A stretch of 17,108 bases of DNA, taken from NCBI GenBank assembly GCA_964650405.1, contig CAZYTO010000108.1, positions 1 to 17,108 on the forward strand, in the 5' to 3' direction. Shown piece after piece: positions 7,234 to 14,992 of the stretch (positions are counted from its first letter, which is position 1; the number at the start of each line of letters is the position of its first letter). The stretch is from CAZYTO01 sp964650405. Its GTDB lineage: Bacteria; Acidobacteriota; Thermoanaerobaculia; Gp7-AA8. The translations under genes and the position numbers were made by a program. Below the pieces are notes generated by a model. It did not search any database. It saw only the letters and a list, made by a program, of their open reading frames with translations, and was not told where the DNA came from.

Positions 7234-7875
7234 TTGAGCGAGCCGGTCAGGACGTGCCCAAAGTGTGGCGCAAACGTCGCGGAGGTCAGCGAGTGTCCTG
7301 TATGCGGTGTGATCCTCCGAAAAATTCATCCGACAGGACCGCGCGCCGCTCCGGACCGCCCGACCGGCCGCACTCTTGTTAAGCCGATCGGGAGTGAACC
7401 GAGGGATGGGTTGGCGTCTGCCACGGTCTGGCGATTGATTCTGGCCGTGGCTATCGCGATGACCGTCATGGTTATCGCTCTCAATCAATCGGATCTACTG
7501 ACCTATCCCTCCTGGACCCTGCTCTTTCGTACATTTCTCGCATCGCCGTTTCTGATCTCGATCCTCGCAGCCATCCTGCTAGTGAGAATCCGCTCCAGAG
7601 TGCGCGTTGCCGACGTGGTTCTTGGCGGGACCGGCTTTGGCGGGGTGGTGATTTCCGCGGTCTTGGTGGTGCTGACGATGCCGTTTGACAGCCTGTATCC
7701 CGCGTTCGCCGGAGCCGCGTGCTTCCTCTTCACCATTACGCTCTTGACGATCACGGCCGTTCGCGCAGATTCAGATCGACGATTAGTTCGTTCTCTGTTT
7801 GCAACACCGGTGGTAGCGTTTTCGGTTGTCGGTATTCAGTTGTTTTGGTTTTTCATTCACCTTCGTGCGCACTGA
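7234..7875 (+). CDS. Zinc-ribbon multi-pass membrane protein of unknown function
   Basis: 213 residues. The N-terminus is a short zinc ribbon with CPKC (8-11) and CPVC (21-24), nine residues apart, followed by a basic, Pro-rich linker to about residue 60. Five hydrophobic segments follow at about 66-83, 99-117, 126-148, 156-175 and 188-210, so the ribbon probably faces the cytoplasm. I do not recognise the membrane part; this type of protein is usually annotated only as a zinc-ribbon domain protein. The TTG start is chosen because it puts the ribbon at the N-terminus and follows an in-frame TAG at 7228; there is no Shine-Dalgarno. GC content and third-position GC look clearly lower than in all neighbouring genes, which may indicate recent acquisition or weak selection. 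It is flanked by repeat elements upstream and a hairpin pair downstream. Confidence 0.72.
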   Translation: MSEPVRTCPKCGANVAEVSECPVCGVILRKIHPTGPRAAPDRPTGRTLVKPIGSEPRDGLASATVWRLILAVAIAMTVMVIALNQSDLLTYPSWTLLFRTFLASPFLISILAAILLVRIRSRVRVADVVLGGTGFGGVVISAVLVVLTMPFDSLYPAFAGAACFLFTITLLTITAVRADSDRRLVRSLFATPVVAFSVVGIQLFWFFIHLRAH

Positions 7876-7955
7876 TCGCTTACCGGACTCGATGGACGAG
7901 GCGTGTCGAGGCTCGATCGCGACACGTTGACTCAGGCCGTGCGCGATTTCAGAAA

Positions 7956-7988
7956 GAGCCTCGAAGGCTCGTAGCTACCTGTGGTAGC
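7956..7988. terminator. Twin hairpins between convergent genes
   Basis: Two hairpins sit in the 135-base gap between convergent genes. GAGCCT...AGGCTC (7956-7970, loop CGA) is followed by GCTACC-TGT-GGTAGC (7974-7988). Neither has a T-tract on either strand. Their position suggests bidirectional transcript ends, but the mechanism is uncertain. Confidence 0.45.
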
Positions 7989-8010
7989 GCGACGACGTTC
8001 GACGCGAGCG

Positions 8011-9426
8011 TCAGCTCTTCCCGCCCTTCGCAGGCGCACCGGCGAGCAGCTTCCGGAACCCTTCGTCGTCCCGCAGCGGCGCGAAGGCTTCGTCCTTCTG
8101 CAGGTAGTCGATCCGGTCGAAGCCGAGGGAGAAGGCGCGCTGCAGTTCTTCGAGCGCGCCGCGCTTATTGCCGGCCAGGCAGCGTACGGCGGCCCGGTTG
8201 TAGTGCGACCATGGCGATTCCGGGCGGATGGCCGCGGCGATGGCGAGGTAGTGCTCGGCCTTCGTGTACTGCTTCTGTGCCCGCAGGTCCGTGGGGATGT
8301 AGTGCGCGCACTGCCCCCACAGCGTGTTCAGAATGCGGAGGGCGGCCAGGGCGTCCTCGCCGGTGCCCGCCGCCTGACGGCGCAGCATGGTGATGTGGAG
8401 CTGATCGATGGCGGCAGCATCGTCCTTCTCCATGGCGATGACCCGCTGGGACTGGGCGATGGCCGTCTCTTCCGTCTTCAGCGCCCGCTGGCGGGCTTTC
8501 AGCGTCGGCGCGTAGTCAGGCAGTGCCTCCACGCGTGCGGCGGCTGCCGTCGCTTCCGGCGTGTCGCGCAGCCCGGCGTAGTCCGCGGCGATGGCGCGGT
8601 AGATGCGGGCGGCATCGACGAGCTCACCGGCCGATTCCAGCGCCTTGGCCCGCCCGAGGTCTGCGGACCAGAGCGCGGCCAGCCGGGCCTGGTCCTTCGG
8701 CGTCGTGCCGGCGATCATCGACCGCAGTTCCATCCAGTCCAGGGCCTCGTCGACGAGCGGGGCCGGCATCCACTCGTGCCCGCCGCCGAAGTATTCGATG
8801 CGATGCGGCAACCGTAGGCCGTTCATCTCCGTGTCGAGCGCATGCAGCTCGGAGTAGTTGAAGTCCTTGATCCCCGACGTGCCGAAGAACAGGAAGTCCG
8901 TGTCGCGCTTCGGGCGCCGGTCCATGGGGAAGCCGGCGCTGGCGCCGATGATGCCGGTGATGGCTCCGGGCCGGCCGATGGCGAGGTAACAGGAGATGCG
9001 CACCGTTCCGGAGTAGCCGGCGAAGTAGATGCGCCGGTCGTCGATGGAGAAGCGCTCGTGCGTGTCGTCCCACATGGCCCGGACGGCGGCCACGGTGGGC
9101 GCGGTGTCGGTGTCGCTGGCGCTGTCGTAGGAGCTGACCACGATCACGCCATGGCGCTCGGCGGTCTCGTGGAATACTTCCATCGGGTCGAGCGCCTGGC
9201 GGCCGGCATCGAGGGCGAAGACGATCGGCCATTTCTTCTGCGCCGTATAGCCGGAGGGGAGGTAGAGCGCGTAGGCGATCTTCGGCTCGGCACGGCAGGC
9301 GACTTTCTCGATGACCCTGCCGGCCGGCAGTTCCTCGGCGGCCAGCGCGGGGGCCATGAGTAAAGCCACGAGTAAAGCTGCGGTAAAGAGCGCGGCAACG
9401 AGCCTTTGCACGCCCTCATTCTGCAT
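8011..9426 (-). CDS. Secreted alpha/beta-hydrolase (esterase-like) with a TPR-like C-terminal region
   Basis: 471 residues. A signal peptide (core AALFTAALLVALLMAPALA) ends near residue 30. Residues 35-235 look like an esterase/PHB-depolymerase-type alpha/beta-hydrolase: YALYLPSGY at 53-60, a strand WPIVFALDAG, a nucleophile elbow GYSGT with S139, and a late GGGHEW with H217 as likely catalytic His. The elbow reads GxSxT where the family consensus is GxSxG. Residues 240-460 are Ala-rich helical repeats; YTKAEHYLAIAAAIRPESPWSHYNRAAVRCLAGNKRGALEELQRAFSLG has the spacing of TPR motifs. The protein likely acts in the periplasm or outside the cell on an ester or peptide-like substrate, with the repeats binding a partner. 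The ATG at 9426 was chosen because it precedes the signal peptide. The gene is divergent from the glutamate dehydrogenase (70 bases between starts). Confidence 0.78.
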   Translation of the reverse strand: MQNEGVQRLVAALFTAALLVALLMAPALAAEELPAGRVIEKVACRAEPKIAYALYLPSGYTAQKKWPIVFALDAGRQALDPMEVFHETAERHGVIVVSSYDSASDTDTAPTVAAVRAMWDDTHERFSIDDRRIYFAGYSGTVRISCYLAIGRPGAITGIIGASAGFPMDRRPKRDTDFLFFGTSGIKDFNYSELHALDTEMNGLRLPHRIEYFGGGHEWMPAPLVDEALDWMELRSMIAGTTPKDQARLAALWSADLGRAKALESAGELVDAARIYRAIAADYAGLRDTPEATAAAARVEALPDYAPTLKARQRALKTEETAIAQSQRVIAMEKDDAAAIDQLHITMLRRQAAGTGEDALAALRILNTLWGQCAHYIPTDLRAQKQYTKAEHYLAIAAAIRPESPWSHYNRAAVRCLAGNKRGALEELQRAFSLGFDRIDYLQKDEAFAPLRDDEGFRKLLAGAPAKGGKS

Positions 9427-9469
9427 GGGGAAGCCCGTTACAAAGCCCCTCCCCCGGGATGATTTCCGA

Positions 9470-9486
9470 TTACGTAACGATATGAT
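9470..9486 (+). promoter_or_regulatory. Palindrome and putative -10 hexamer of the glutamate dehydrogenase gene
   Basis: TTACGTAA (9470-9477) is a perfect 8-base palindrome in the spacer shared by two divergent genes. It is followed by TATGAT (9481-9486, 5 of 6 matches to TATAAT). The hexamer is 10 bases before the ATG at 9497 and overlaps the other in-frame ATG at 9482. If it is the real -10 box, translation must start at 9497 from a nearly leaderless mRNA. No clear -35 box is present. Confidence 0.4.
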
Positions 9487-9496
9487 TCGCCCTCGC

Positions 9497-12400
9497 ATGA
9501 CTCTCACAGCCGAAGACCGTAAGACCGATCTCGTAGACCGTCTCGCCACCGAGGCGGGGAACCGGGTCGGACCCGACAAAGCGGACAGCGCCGTCGAGTT
9601 CGTTCGCCGCTATTTCGCGCTCGTCGCTCCCGACGACATCATCTACAGCTCCTTCGAAACGCTCCTCGGCGGCGCCCTGTCGCTCTGGGATCTGGGCCAG
9701 CAGCGGAAGCCGGGCGCGCCGAAGATCCGCCTCTTCAACCCCACCGCCGACGCCAACGGCTGGACGCTCGCCCACACCGTCATCGAGATCGTCAACGACG
9801 ACATGCCCTTCCTGGTCGACTCGGTCAGCGCGGAGCTGAACCGGCGCGAGCGCAACATCCACCTCCTCATGCATCCCATGGCCCGCGTCCGCCGCGACGC
9901 GCTGGGCAACCGGCTCGGGCTGACGGCGACGCAGTCCGCGCCGATCGACGCCATCCACGAGTCGTACATGCACATCGAGATCGACGAGGAGACGCAGCCC
10001 GCCGAGCTCGAGACGCTGCGCGCGGCCATCGAGGATGTGCTGGGCCAGGTGCGCGTGTCGGTAGCCGACTGGCGCACGGTGCGCGACCGCCTGGCCGCCG
10101 ACACGGCGGAGCTGGACGCGGCCCTTCCCATGCCCGCGGAGGAGGTCGACGAGGCCCGCCAGTTCCTGAAGTGGCTCGACGACGGCAACTTCATCTTCCT
10201 CGGCTACCGCCGTTACGGCTTCGAGACGCGCGAAGGGAAGGATTACCTGCCGCCGCAGCCCGGCTCCGGCCTGGGCATCCTCCGCGCGGTGCGCGAGGAG
10301 TCGCGCGAGCGCGGGAGCGCCCCGCTGACGCAGGAGTTCAGCGAGTACGCGCGCAAGAAGGATCTGCTCATCGTCACCAAGGCCAACAGCCGGTCACAGG
10401 TGCACCGGGCCATCCCCATGGACCGCATCGGGATCAAGCGCTACGACGCCGCCGGGAACCTGATCGGGGAGGACCGTTTCCTCGGCCTCTTCACCACCGC
10501 CGCCTATATCCGCAGCGTGAACGACATCCCCATGCTGCGGCTGAAGGCGCGCCGGGTCATCGAGCGGGTCGGCGTCGATCCCCGGTCGCACAACGGCAAG
10601 GCCCTGGCCGACATCCTGGAGAACTTCCCGCGCGACGAGTTCTTCCAGATCACGGATGAGGACCTGTACGAGATCGCCCTGGGCATCCTGCAACTGCAGG
10701 AACGGCAGCGCGTGGCTCTCTTCCTGCGCAAGGACGTCTTCTCGCGCTTCGTCTCCTGCTACGTCTACGTGCCGCGCGACCGCTACACGCCCGACTTCAA
10801 GGAGAAGGCGAAGCAGATCCTGGAAGAGGCGCTGGAGGGACGGGACACGGCCGTCTACGACCACATCACGGACTCACCGCTTGCGCGCGGCCTCTTCATC
10901 GTGCGCACCGCGCCCGGGCGCGTCCCGGCCATCGACGTCAAGCGCGTCGAGGCCTACCTGGCCGAGGCGGCGCGGACGTGGAGCGACCGCCTGCTCGACC
11001 AGCTCTGCGCCATGGAAGGGGAAGAGGAGGGCATCGAGCTCCACCGCCGCTACAAGCGCGCCTTCCCGCTGGCGTACTCCGAGCGCTTCTCGGCCGCCGC
11101 GGCCCTGCACGACATCAAGCATGTGGAGAGTGTCCTGGCCGACGGGAAGCTCGTGGTTGACCTCTACCGCCACCGCGCCGATCACTCCGATCACAAGCAG
11201 TTCCACCTCAAGATCATCCACTCCGGCGCCCCGGTGCCGCTGTCGGAGATCATGCCCCGCCTGGAGAACATGGGGCTGCGGGTACTCGCCGAGGTGCCGT
11301 ATGAAGTGCAGCCCGTGGGCGCGGCCGAGCCGGTGCGCATCCGCGATTTCGCTCTCTCCAGCCAGGGCATGCAGGACGACCTCTCGACGGTCAGGTCGAA
11401 GTTCCAGGAGGCCTTCGTCCGCGTGTGGAACGGCGACGCGCAGGACGACGGCTTCAACCGGCTGGTGCTCGGCGCGGAGCTGGAGTGGCACGAGGTGGTC
11501 ATCCTCCGCGCATACGCGAAGTACGTCCGGCAGGTCGGCATCAACTTCTCGCAGGAGCTGATCCAGCTCACGCTGGCGGACAATCCCGACATCGCCCGCC
11601 TGCTGCTGCAACTCTTCCAGCAGCACTTCGATCCGCAGTACGGTCCGGCCGGGAAGATGAGCGGCCGGCAGTTCGCGGCCATGAACATCCGCGCCCAGAT
11701 CGAGGACGCGCTCAACGCCGTGACCAATCCGGATGAGGACCGCATCCTGCGCCTCTACGTCACGCTCATCGAATCGACGCTGCGGACGAACTACTACCAG
11801 TCGGCGTCCGAGGCCGGGTTCCAGCGCAAGCCGTACCTCTCGTTCAAGCTCGACTCCCAGAAGATCAAGGACCTGCCGCTGCCGCGGCCGCTCTTCGAGA
11901 TCTTCGTCTACTCGCCCCAGATGGAAGGGATTCACCTCCGGGCCGGCAAGGTCGCCCGCGGCGGCATCCGCTGGTCCGACCGGCGCGAGGATTTCCGCAC
12001 CGAGATCCTCGGCCTGATGAAGGCCCAGAACGTGAAGAACGTCGTCATCGTGCCGATGGGCTCGAAGGGCGGCTTCGTGGTCAAGAATCCCTCCGCCGAT
12101 CGGGCCACGTTCCAGCGGCAGGGCGTGGAGTGCTACAAGACCCTGCTCCGCGGCATGCTCGACATCACGGACAACCGCCGCGGCACCGACATCATCCCGC
12201 CCAAAGACGTGGTCCGCCGCGATGAGGACGATCCGTACCTCGTCGTGGCCGCGGACAAGGGCACGGCCACGTTCAGCGACATCGCCAACTCCGTCTCCGC
12301 CGACTACGGCTTCTGGCTGGGCGACGCCTTTGCCTCCGGCGGCAGCGCCGGCTACGACCACAAGGCCATGGGTATCACCGCCCGCGGCGGGTGGGAGGCG

Positions 12401-14332
12401 GTCAAGCGCCACTTCCGCGAGCTGGGCCAGAACATCCAGCAGGAAGAGTTCACGGTGGTGGGCGTCGGCGACATGTCCGGCGACGTCTTCGGCAACGCCC
12501 TGCTCCTCTCGCCGTGCACCAGGCTCCTGGCGGCGTTCAACCACTCCCACATCTTCCTCGACCCCACTCCCGATCCGGCGGCGGCCCTGGCCGAACGCCA
12601 GCGGATGTTCGACCAGCGGCTGAACTGGAATGCGTACAAGCCCGAGCTGATCTCGAAGGGCGGCGCGGTCCTGGAGCGCAGCGCGAAGAGCGTGACCGTC
12701 TCGCCGGAAGTCATGGACATGCTCGACCTTCCGCAGAAGACGCTCGCCCCGGCCGACCTGATCCGGGCCATCCTCCGCGCGCGGGCCGACCTGCTCTGGC
12801 TGGGCGGCATCGGGACGTACGTGAAGTCGAGCGAGGAGGATCATGCCGCGGCGCGCGACCGCGCCAACGACGCCCTGCGCGTCGATGCCGGCGACCTGCG
12901 CGTCCGCGTGGTCGGCGAAGGGGCGAACCTCGGCTTCACCCAGCGGGCCCGCATCGAGTTCAACCTGGCCGGCGGCCGGATCAACACCGACGCCATCGAC
13001 AACTCCGCCGGCGTCGATACGTCCGATCACGAAGTCAACATCAAGATCCTGCTGTACGACGCCATCGAGCGCGACGAGCTGAAGGCCGGCGATCGCAACG
13101 CGCTCCTGGCCGCCATGACCGACGAGGTCGGGCACCTCGTCCTGCGCGACAATTACGAGCAGACCCAGGCCATCTCCCTCACCCATGCCCTCGGTGAGAG
13201 CGTCCTCGACGAGCAGGCCCGCTTCATGCGCGCCCTGGAGAAGGCCGGCAAGCTCGATCGGGCCATCGAGTTCCTCCCCGACGACGACACCATCGCCGAC
13301 CGCCACTCCGCGCATCAGGGCCTCAGCCGGCCGGAGATCGCCATCGTCCTGGCCTACGCGAAGATCGTCCTCTACTCCGACCTCCTCGCCTCCGACCTGC
13401 CCGACGATCCGCAGCTCCTGCACGACCTGCTGCTCTACTTCCCCGTGCCGCTCCGGGAGCGCTTCCGGACCGCCATCGAGCGCCACCGCCTGCGCCGCGA
13501 GATCGTGGCCACGGTTCTGACCAACAACATCATCAACCGCGTGCGCCCCACCCTGGTGAACCAGTTGACGGAGGAGACCGGCAAGCCGCCGGCCGACGTG
13601 GCCCGGGCCTTCACCATCATCCGCGACGCCTTCGACCTCCGCTCGATCTGGGCGGACATCGAGTTGCTCGACAACCAGCTCCCGGCCAAGGTGCAGCTCG
13701 ACATGCTGCAGGAAGTCGAGCGCCTACTCGAGCGGGCCATGCACTGGCTGCTGCGTGGGTCGTACGAGAAGCTCGACGTCGCCGCCACCGTGGCTGAATT
13801 CCGCCCCAAGATCGAAGCCATCGCCGGCAAGCTGCACGACATTCTGCCGGCGCAGGTGCTGGCGCTGTTGAAAGCACGGCAGGGCGAGCTCGAAGCCGAC
13901 GGGATCCCGGAGCATCTGGCCTACCGCGTGGCCTCGCTCGGCGTGATGAGCGCGGCCCTGGACATCGTACGCATCGCCCGCGGCGGCCGGGCCGTGGAGG
14001 ACGTCGCCTGCGTCTACTTCGGCCTCGGCGAGCGGTTCGGACTGGACCGCCTGCGTGCCGCCGGCGCATCGATGACCATCGACACGCCCTGGCAGAAGGC
14101 GGCCGTGGCCGCGGTGCTGGACGACCTGTTCAACTACCAGAGCAACCTGGCCTCACGGGTGATCGCCGAGAGCAACGGCGCGAAGGAGCCCGTCGAGACC
14201 TGGCTGGCCAGCCGCCCCCGCGTCGTCGAGCGCGTCGACCAGACGATGAACGACGTCAAGGGGGCCGTGACCATCGACCTGGCCATGCTGACCGTGGCCT
14301 CGCGGCAGTTGCGGGCGCTGGTGGAGAGCTGA
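9497..14332 (+). CDS. gdhB: NAD-specific glutamate dehydrogenase, large (about 180 kDa) type
   Basis: 1611 residues, matching the roughly 1,600-residue NAD-GDH family (GdhB of Pseudomonas aeruginosa, GdhZ of Caulobacter). It oxidises glutamate to 2-oxoglutarate and ammonium with NAD+, mainly for amino-acid catabolism, in the cytoplasm. The N-terminal half is the regulatory part with ACT-like regions (for example LVDSVSAELNRRERNIHLLMHP near residues 100-120 and FLGLFTTAAYIRSVNDIPML near 330). The catalytic part begins around residue 800: GGIRWSDRREDFRTEILGL, then PMGSKGGFVVK with the probable catalytic K857, then GDMSGDVFGNALLLSP near 990-1005. The dinucleotide-binding region has VVGEGANLGFTQRAR (about 1138-1152). 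A long helical C-terminal domain runs to the stop. No frameshift is seen. Start 9497 is preferred to 9482 because TATGAT overlaps the latter; both are plausible. An array of heptads follows the stop. Confidence 0.96.
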   Translation: MTLTAEDRKTDLVDRLATEAGNRVGPDKADSAVEFVRRYFALVAPDDIIYSSFETLLGGALSLWDLGQQRKPGAPKIRLFNPTADANGWTLAHTVIEIVNDDMPFLVDSVSAELNRRERNIHLLMHPMARVRRDALGNRLGLTATQSAPIDAIHESYMHIEIDEETQPAELETLRAAIEDVLGQVRVSVADWRTVRDRLAADTAELDAALPMPAEEVDEARQFLKWLDDGNFIFLGYRRYGFETREGKDYLPPQPGSGLGILRAVREESRERGSAPLTQEFSEYARKKDLLIVTKANSRSQVHRAIPMDRIGIKRYDAAGNLIGEDRFLGLFTTAAYIRSVNDIPMLRLKARRVIERVGVDPRSHNGKALADILENFPRDEFFQITDEDLYEIALGILQLQERQRVALFLRKDVFSRFVSCYVYVPRDRYTPDFKEKAKQILEEALEGRDTAVYDHITDSPLARGLFIVRTAPGRVPAIDVKRVEAYLAEAARTWSDRLLDQLCAMEGEEEGIELHRRYKRAFPLAYSERFSAAAALHDIKHVESVLADGKLVVDLYRHRADHSDHKQFHLKIIHSGAPVPLSEIMPRLENMGLRVLAEVPYEVQPVGAAEPVRIRDFALSSQGMQDDLSTVRSKFQEAFVRVWNGDAQDDGFNRLVLGAELEWHEVVILRAYAKYVRQVGINFSQELIQLTLADNPDIARLLLQLFQQHFDPQYGPAGKMSGRQFAAMNIRAQIEDALNAVTNPDEDRILRLYVTLIESTLRTNYYQSASEAGFQRKPYLSFKLDSQKIKDLPLPRPLFEIFVYSPQMEGIHLRAGKVARGGIRWSDRREDFRTEILGLMKAQNVKNVVIVPMGSKGGFVVKNPSADRATFQRQGVECYKTLLRGMLDITDNRRGTDIIPPKDVVRRDEDDPYLVVAADKGTATFSDIANSVSADYGFWLGDAFASGGSAGYDHKAMGITARGGWEAVKRHFRELGQNIQQEEFTVVGVGDMSGDVFGNALLLSPCTRLLAAFNHSHIFLDPTPDPAAALAERQRMFDQRLNWNAYKPELISKGGAVLERSAKSVTVSPEVMDMLDLPQKTLAPADLIRAILRARADLLWLGGIGTYVKSSEEDHAAARDRANDALRVDAGDLRVRVVGEGANLGFTQRARIEFNLAGGRINTDAIDNSAGVDTSDHEVNIKILLYDAIERDELKAGDRNALLAAMTDEVGHLVLRDNYEQTQAISLTHALGESVLDEQARFMRALEKAGKLDRAIEFLPDDDTIADRHSAHQGLSRPEIAIVLAYAKIVLYSDLLASDLPDDPQLLHDLLLYFPVPLRERFRTAIERHRLRREIVATVLTNNIINRVRPTLVNQLTEETGKPPADVARAFTIIRDAFDLRSIWADIELLDNQLPAKVQLDMLQEVERLLERAMHWLLRGSYEKLDVAATVAEFRPKIEAIAGKLHDILPAQVLALLKARQGELEADGIPEHLAYRVASLGVMSAALDIVRIARGGRAVEDVACVYFGLGERFGLDRLRAAGASMTIDTPWQKAAVAAVLDDLFNYQSNLASRVIAESNGAKEPVETWLASRPRVVERVDQTMNDVKGAVTIDLAMLTVASRQLRALVES

Positions 14333-14339
14333 TAGCGCC

Positions 14340-14374
14340 GGCGAGCGGGTTGTGGCGAGCGGCGAGCGGAACAC
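14340..14374. repeat. Heptanucleotide array (GGCGAGC type) after the glutamate dehydrogenase stop
   Basis: Seven-base steps GGCGAGC, GGGTTGT, GGCGAGC, GGCGAGC, GGAACAC run from 14340 to 14374, starting 8 bases after the TGA at 14330-14332. CTCGCC at 14387-14392 can pair with the GGCGAG units, giving a hairpin that might mark the transcript end. The remainder of the gap to 14441 holds nothing I recognise. Confidence 0.6.
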
Positions 14375-14441
14375 CGGCCTCTCCCACTCGCCGTAAACCG
14401 CGCGCGGAAATCCACCGCCACGCTTGCTCCGTAATTCGTGC

Positions 14442-14825
14442 ATGAACCACGAGCAGATGCTGCGCACCGCCTACGCTACGTTTGCGACCGGCGACCTGGC
14501 CGGGTATCTCGCGTTCTGCACGCCCGACATCCGTTTCGTCGTCCCGGGGCACAATCAACTGGCCCGGACGTATGACCCGGAGAGCTTCGCGTCGACGCTC
14601 ATTCCCGATGTCATGCGCCTGTCGAATGGCTCGTTCCGCGAGACCGTGCTCGACGTCTTCACCAACGAGCATCGCGCCATCGTCCACGCGGAGCACGAAC
14701 TGGAGCGTGACGGGCGGAAGCACACCTACCGCACGCTCCACCTGTACGACATCGTCGGCGGCAAGCTGGCCAGCTTCCGGGAGATTCCGGAAGATCTGAA
14801 CGCATTTGACCGCGCCTGGGGATAG
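14442..14825 (+). CDS. NTF2/SnoaL-like domain protein
   Basis: 127 residues with the pattern of the NTF2-like (SnoaL) fold. A helical start MNHEQMLRTAYATFATGDLAGYLAFCTPDI is followed by the strand RFVVPG, a helix, then three long strands (FRETVLDVFTNEHRAIVHAEHELERDG, KHTYRTLHLYDIVGGKLASFREI) and an acidic tail. Family members are small cone-shaped enzymes (polyketide cyclases, isomerases, dehydratases) or ligand-binding proteins; nothing here fixes the substrate. It is a stand-alone domain of usual length. The ATG at 14442 gives the normal N-terminus; a TTG six codons upstream is less likely. No Shine-Dalgarno is visible. It lies 109 bases after the glutamate dehydrogenase and 3 bases before a large inverted repeat. 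Confidence 0.8.
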   Translation: MNHEQMLRTAYATFATGDLAGYLAFCTPDIRFVVPGHNQLARTYDPESFASTLIPDVMRLSNGSFRETVLDVFTNEHRAIVHAEHELERDGRKHTYRTLHLYDIVGGKLASFREIPEDLNAFDRAWG

Positions 14826-14828
14826 GGG

Positions 14829-14928
14829 TGGAGGACGGACAATCCTGTCCGTCTGACCGCGGCGTGTCCCAGGGTCCGGCATCTGGGATCAATTCAAGAC
14901 TTTGACGGACAGGATTGTCCGTCCTCCA
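14829..14928. repeat. Nested inverted repeat: perfect 25-bp arms that are themselves hairpins
   Basis: Bases 14829-14853 and 14904-14928 are perfect reverse complements over 25 bases, separated by 50 bases. Each arm contains the 8-bp stem GACGGACA/TGTCCGTC with a 4-base loop (ATCC on the left, GGAT on the right). The 50-base centre has a further TCCCAG/CTGGGA stem (14867-14872 with 14883-14888). The layout resembles a paired REP element (BIME). It starts 3 bases after the stop of the NTF2-like gene. There is no room for a transposase. Confidence 0.85.
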
Positions 14929-14930
14929 TT

Positions 14931-14949
14931 TTGGTAGCGTCACTACCAA
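14931..14949. promoter_or_regulatory. Candidate TetR-type operator palindrome
   Basis: TTGGTAG-CGTCA-CTACCAA is a perfect 7+5+7 palindrome, 43 bases before the ATG of the TetR-family gene. Size and symmetry suit a TetR-family dimer. It lies upstream of, not over, the proposed -10 (14978), so repression by overlap is not obvious. Autoregulation is inferred from position only. Confidence 0.5.
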
Positions 14950-14977
14950 TTTACGGCGAATTCACTTCAGGATCGGC

Positions 14978-14983
14978 TAGCAT
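14978..14983 (+). promoter_or_regulatory. Putative -10 hexamer of the TetR-family gene
   Basis: TAGCAT (TAnnAT) lies 9 bases before the ATG at 14993, and there is no Shine-Dalgarno between them. This fits a leaderless mRNA. An out-of-frame ATG at 14982 overlaps the hexamer. Confidence 0.38.
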
Positions 14984-14992
14984 GGCGTCGCT

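Noticed and set aside
9311..9496. Upstream extension of the glutamate dehydrogenase to 9311
   Set aside because: It would be antisense to the signal peptide region of the hydrolase gene and adds residues unlike the family N-terminus.
10874..13486. 870-codon antisense open frame inside the glutamate dehydrogenase gene
   Set aside because: Its translation is compositionally biased without domains, and the plus strand encodes conserved catalytic motifs throughout.
14829..14928. Insertion sequence with 25-bp terminal inverted repeats
   Set aside because: Only 50 bases lie between the arms, with no transposase and no visible target-site duplication, so a REP-like element is more likely.
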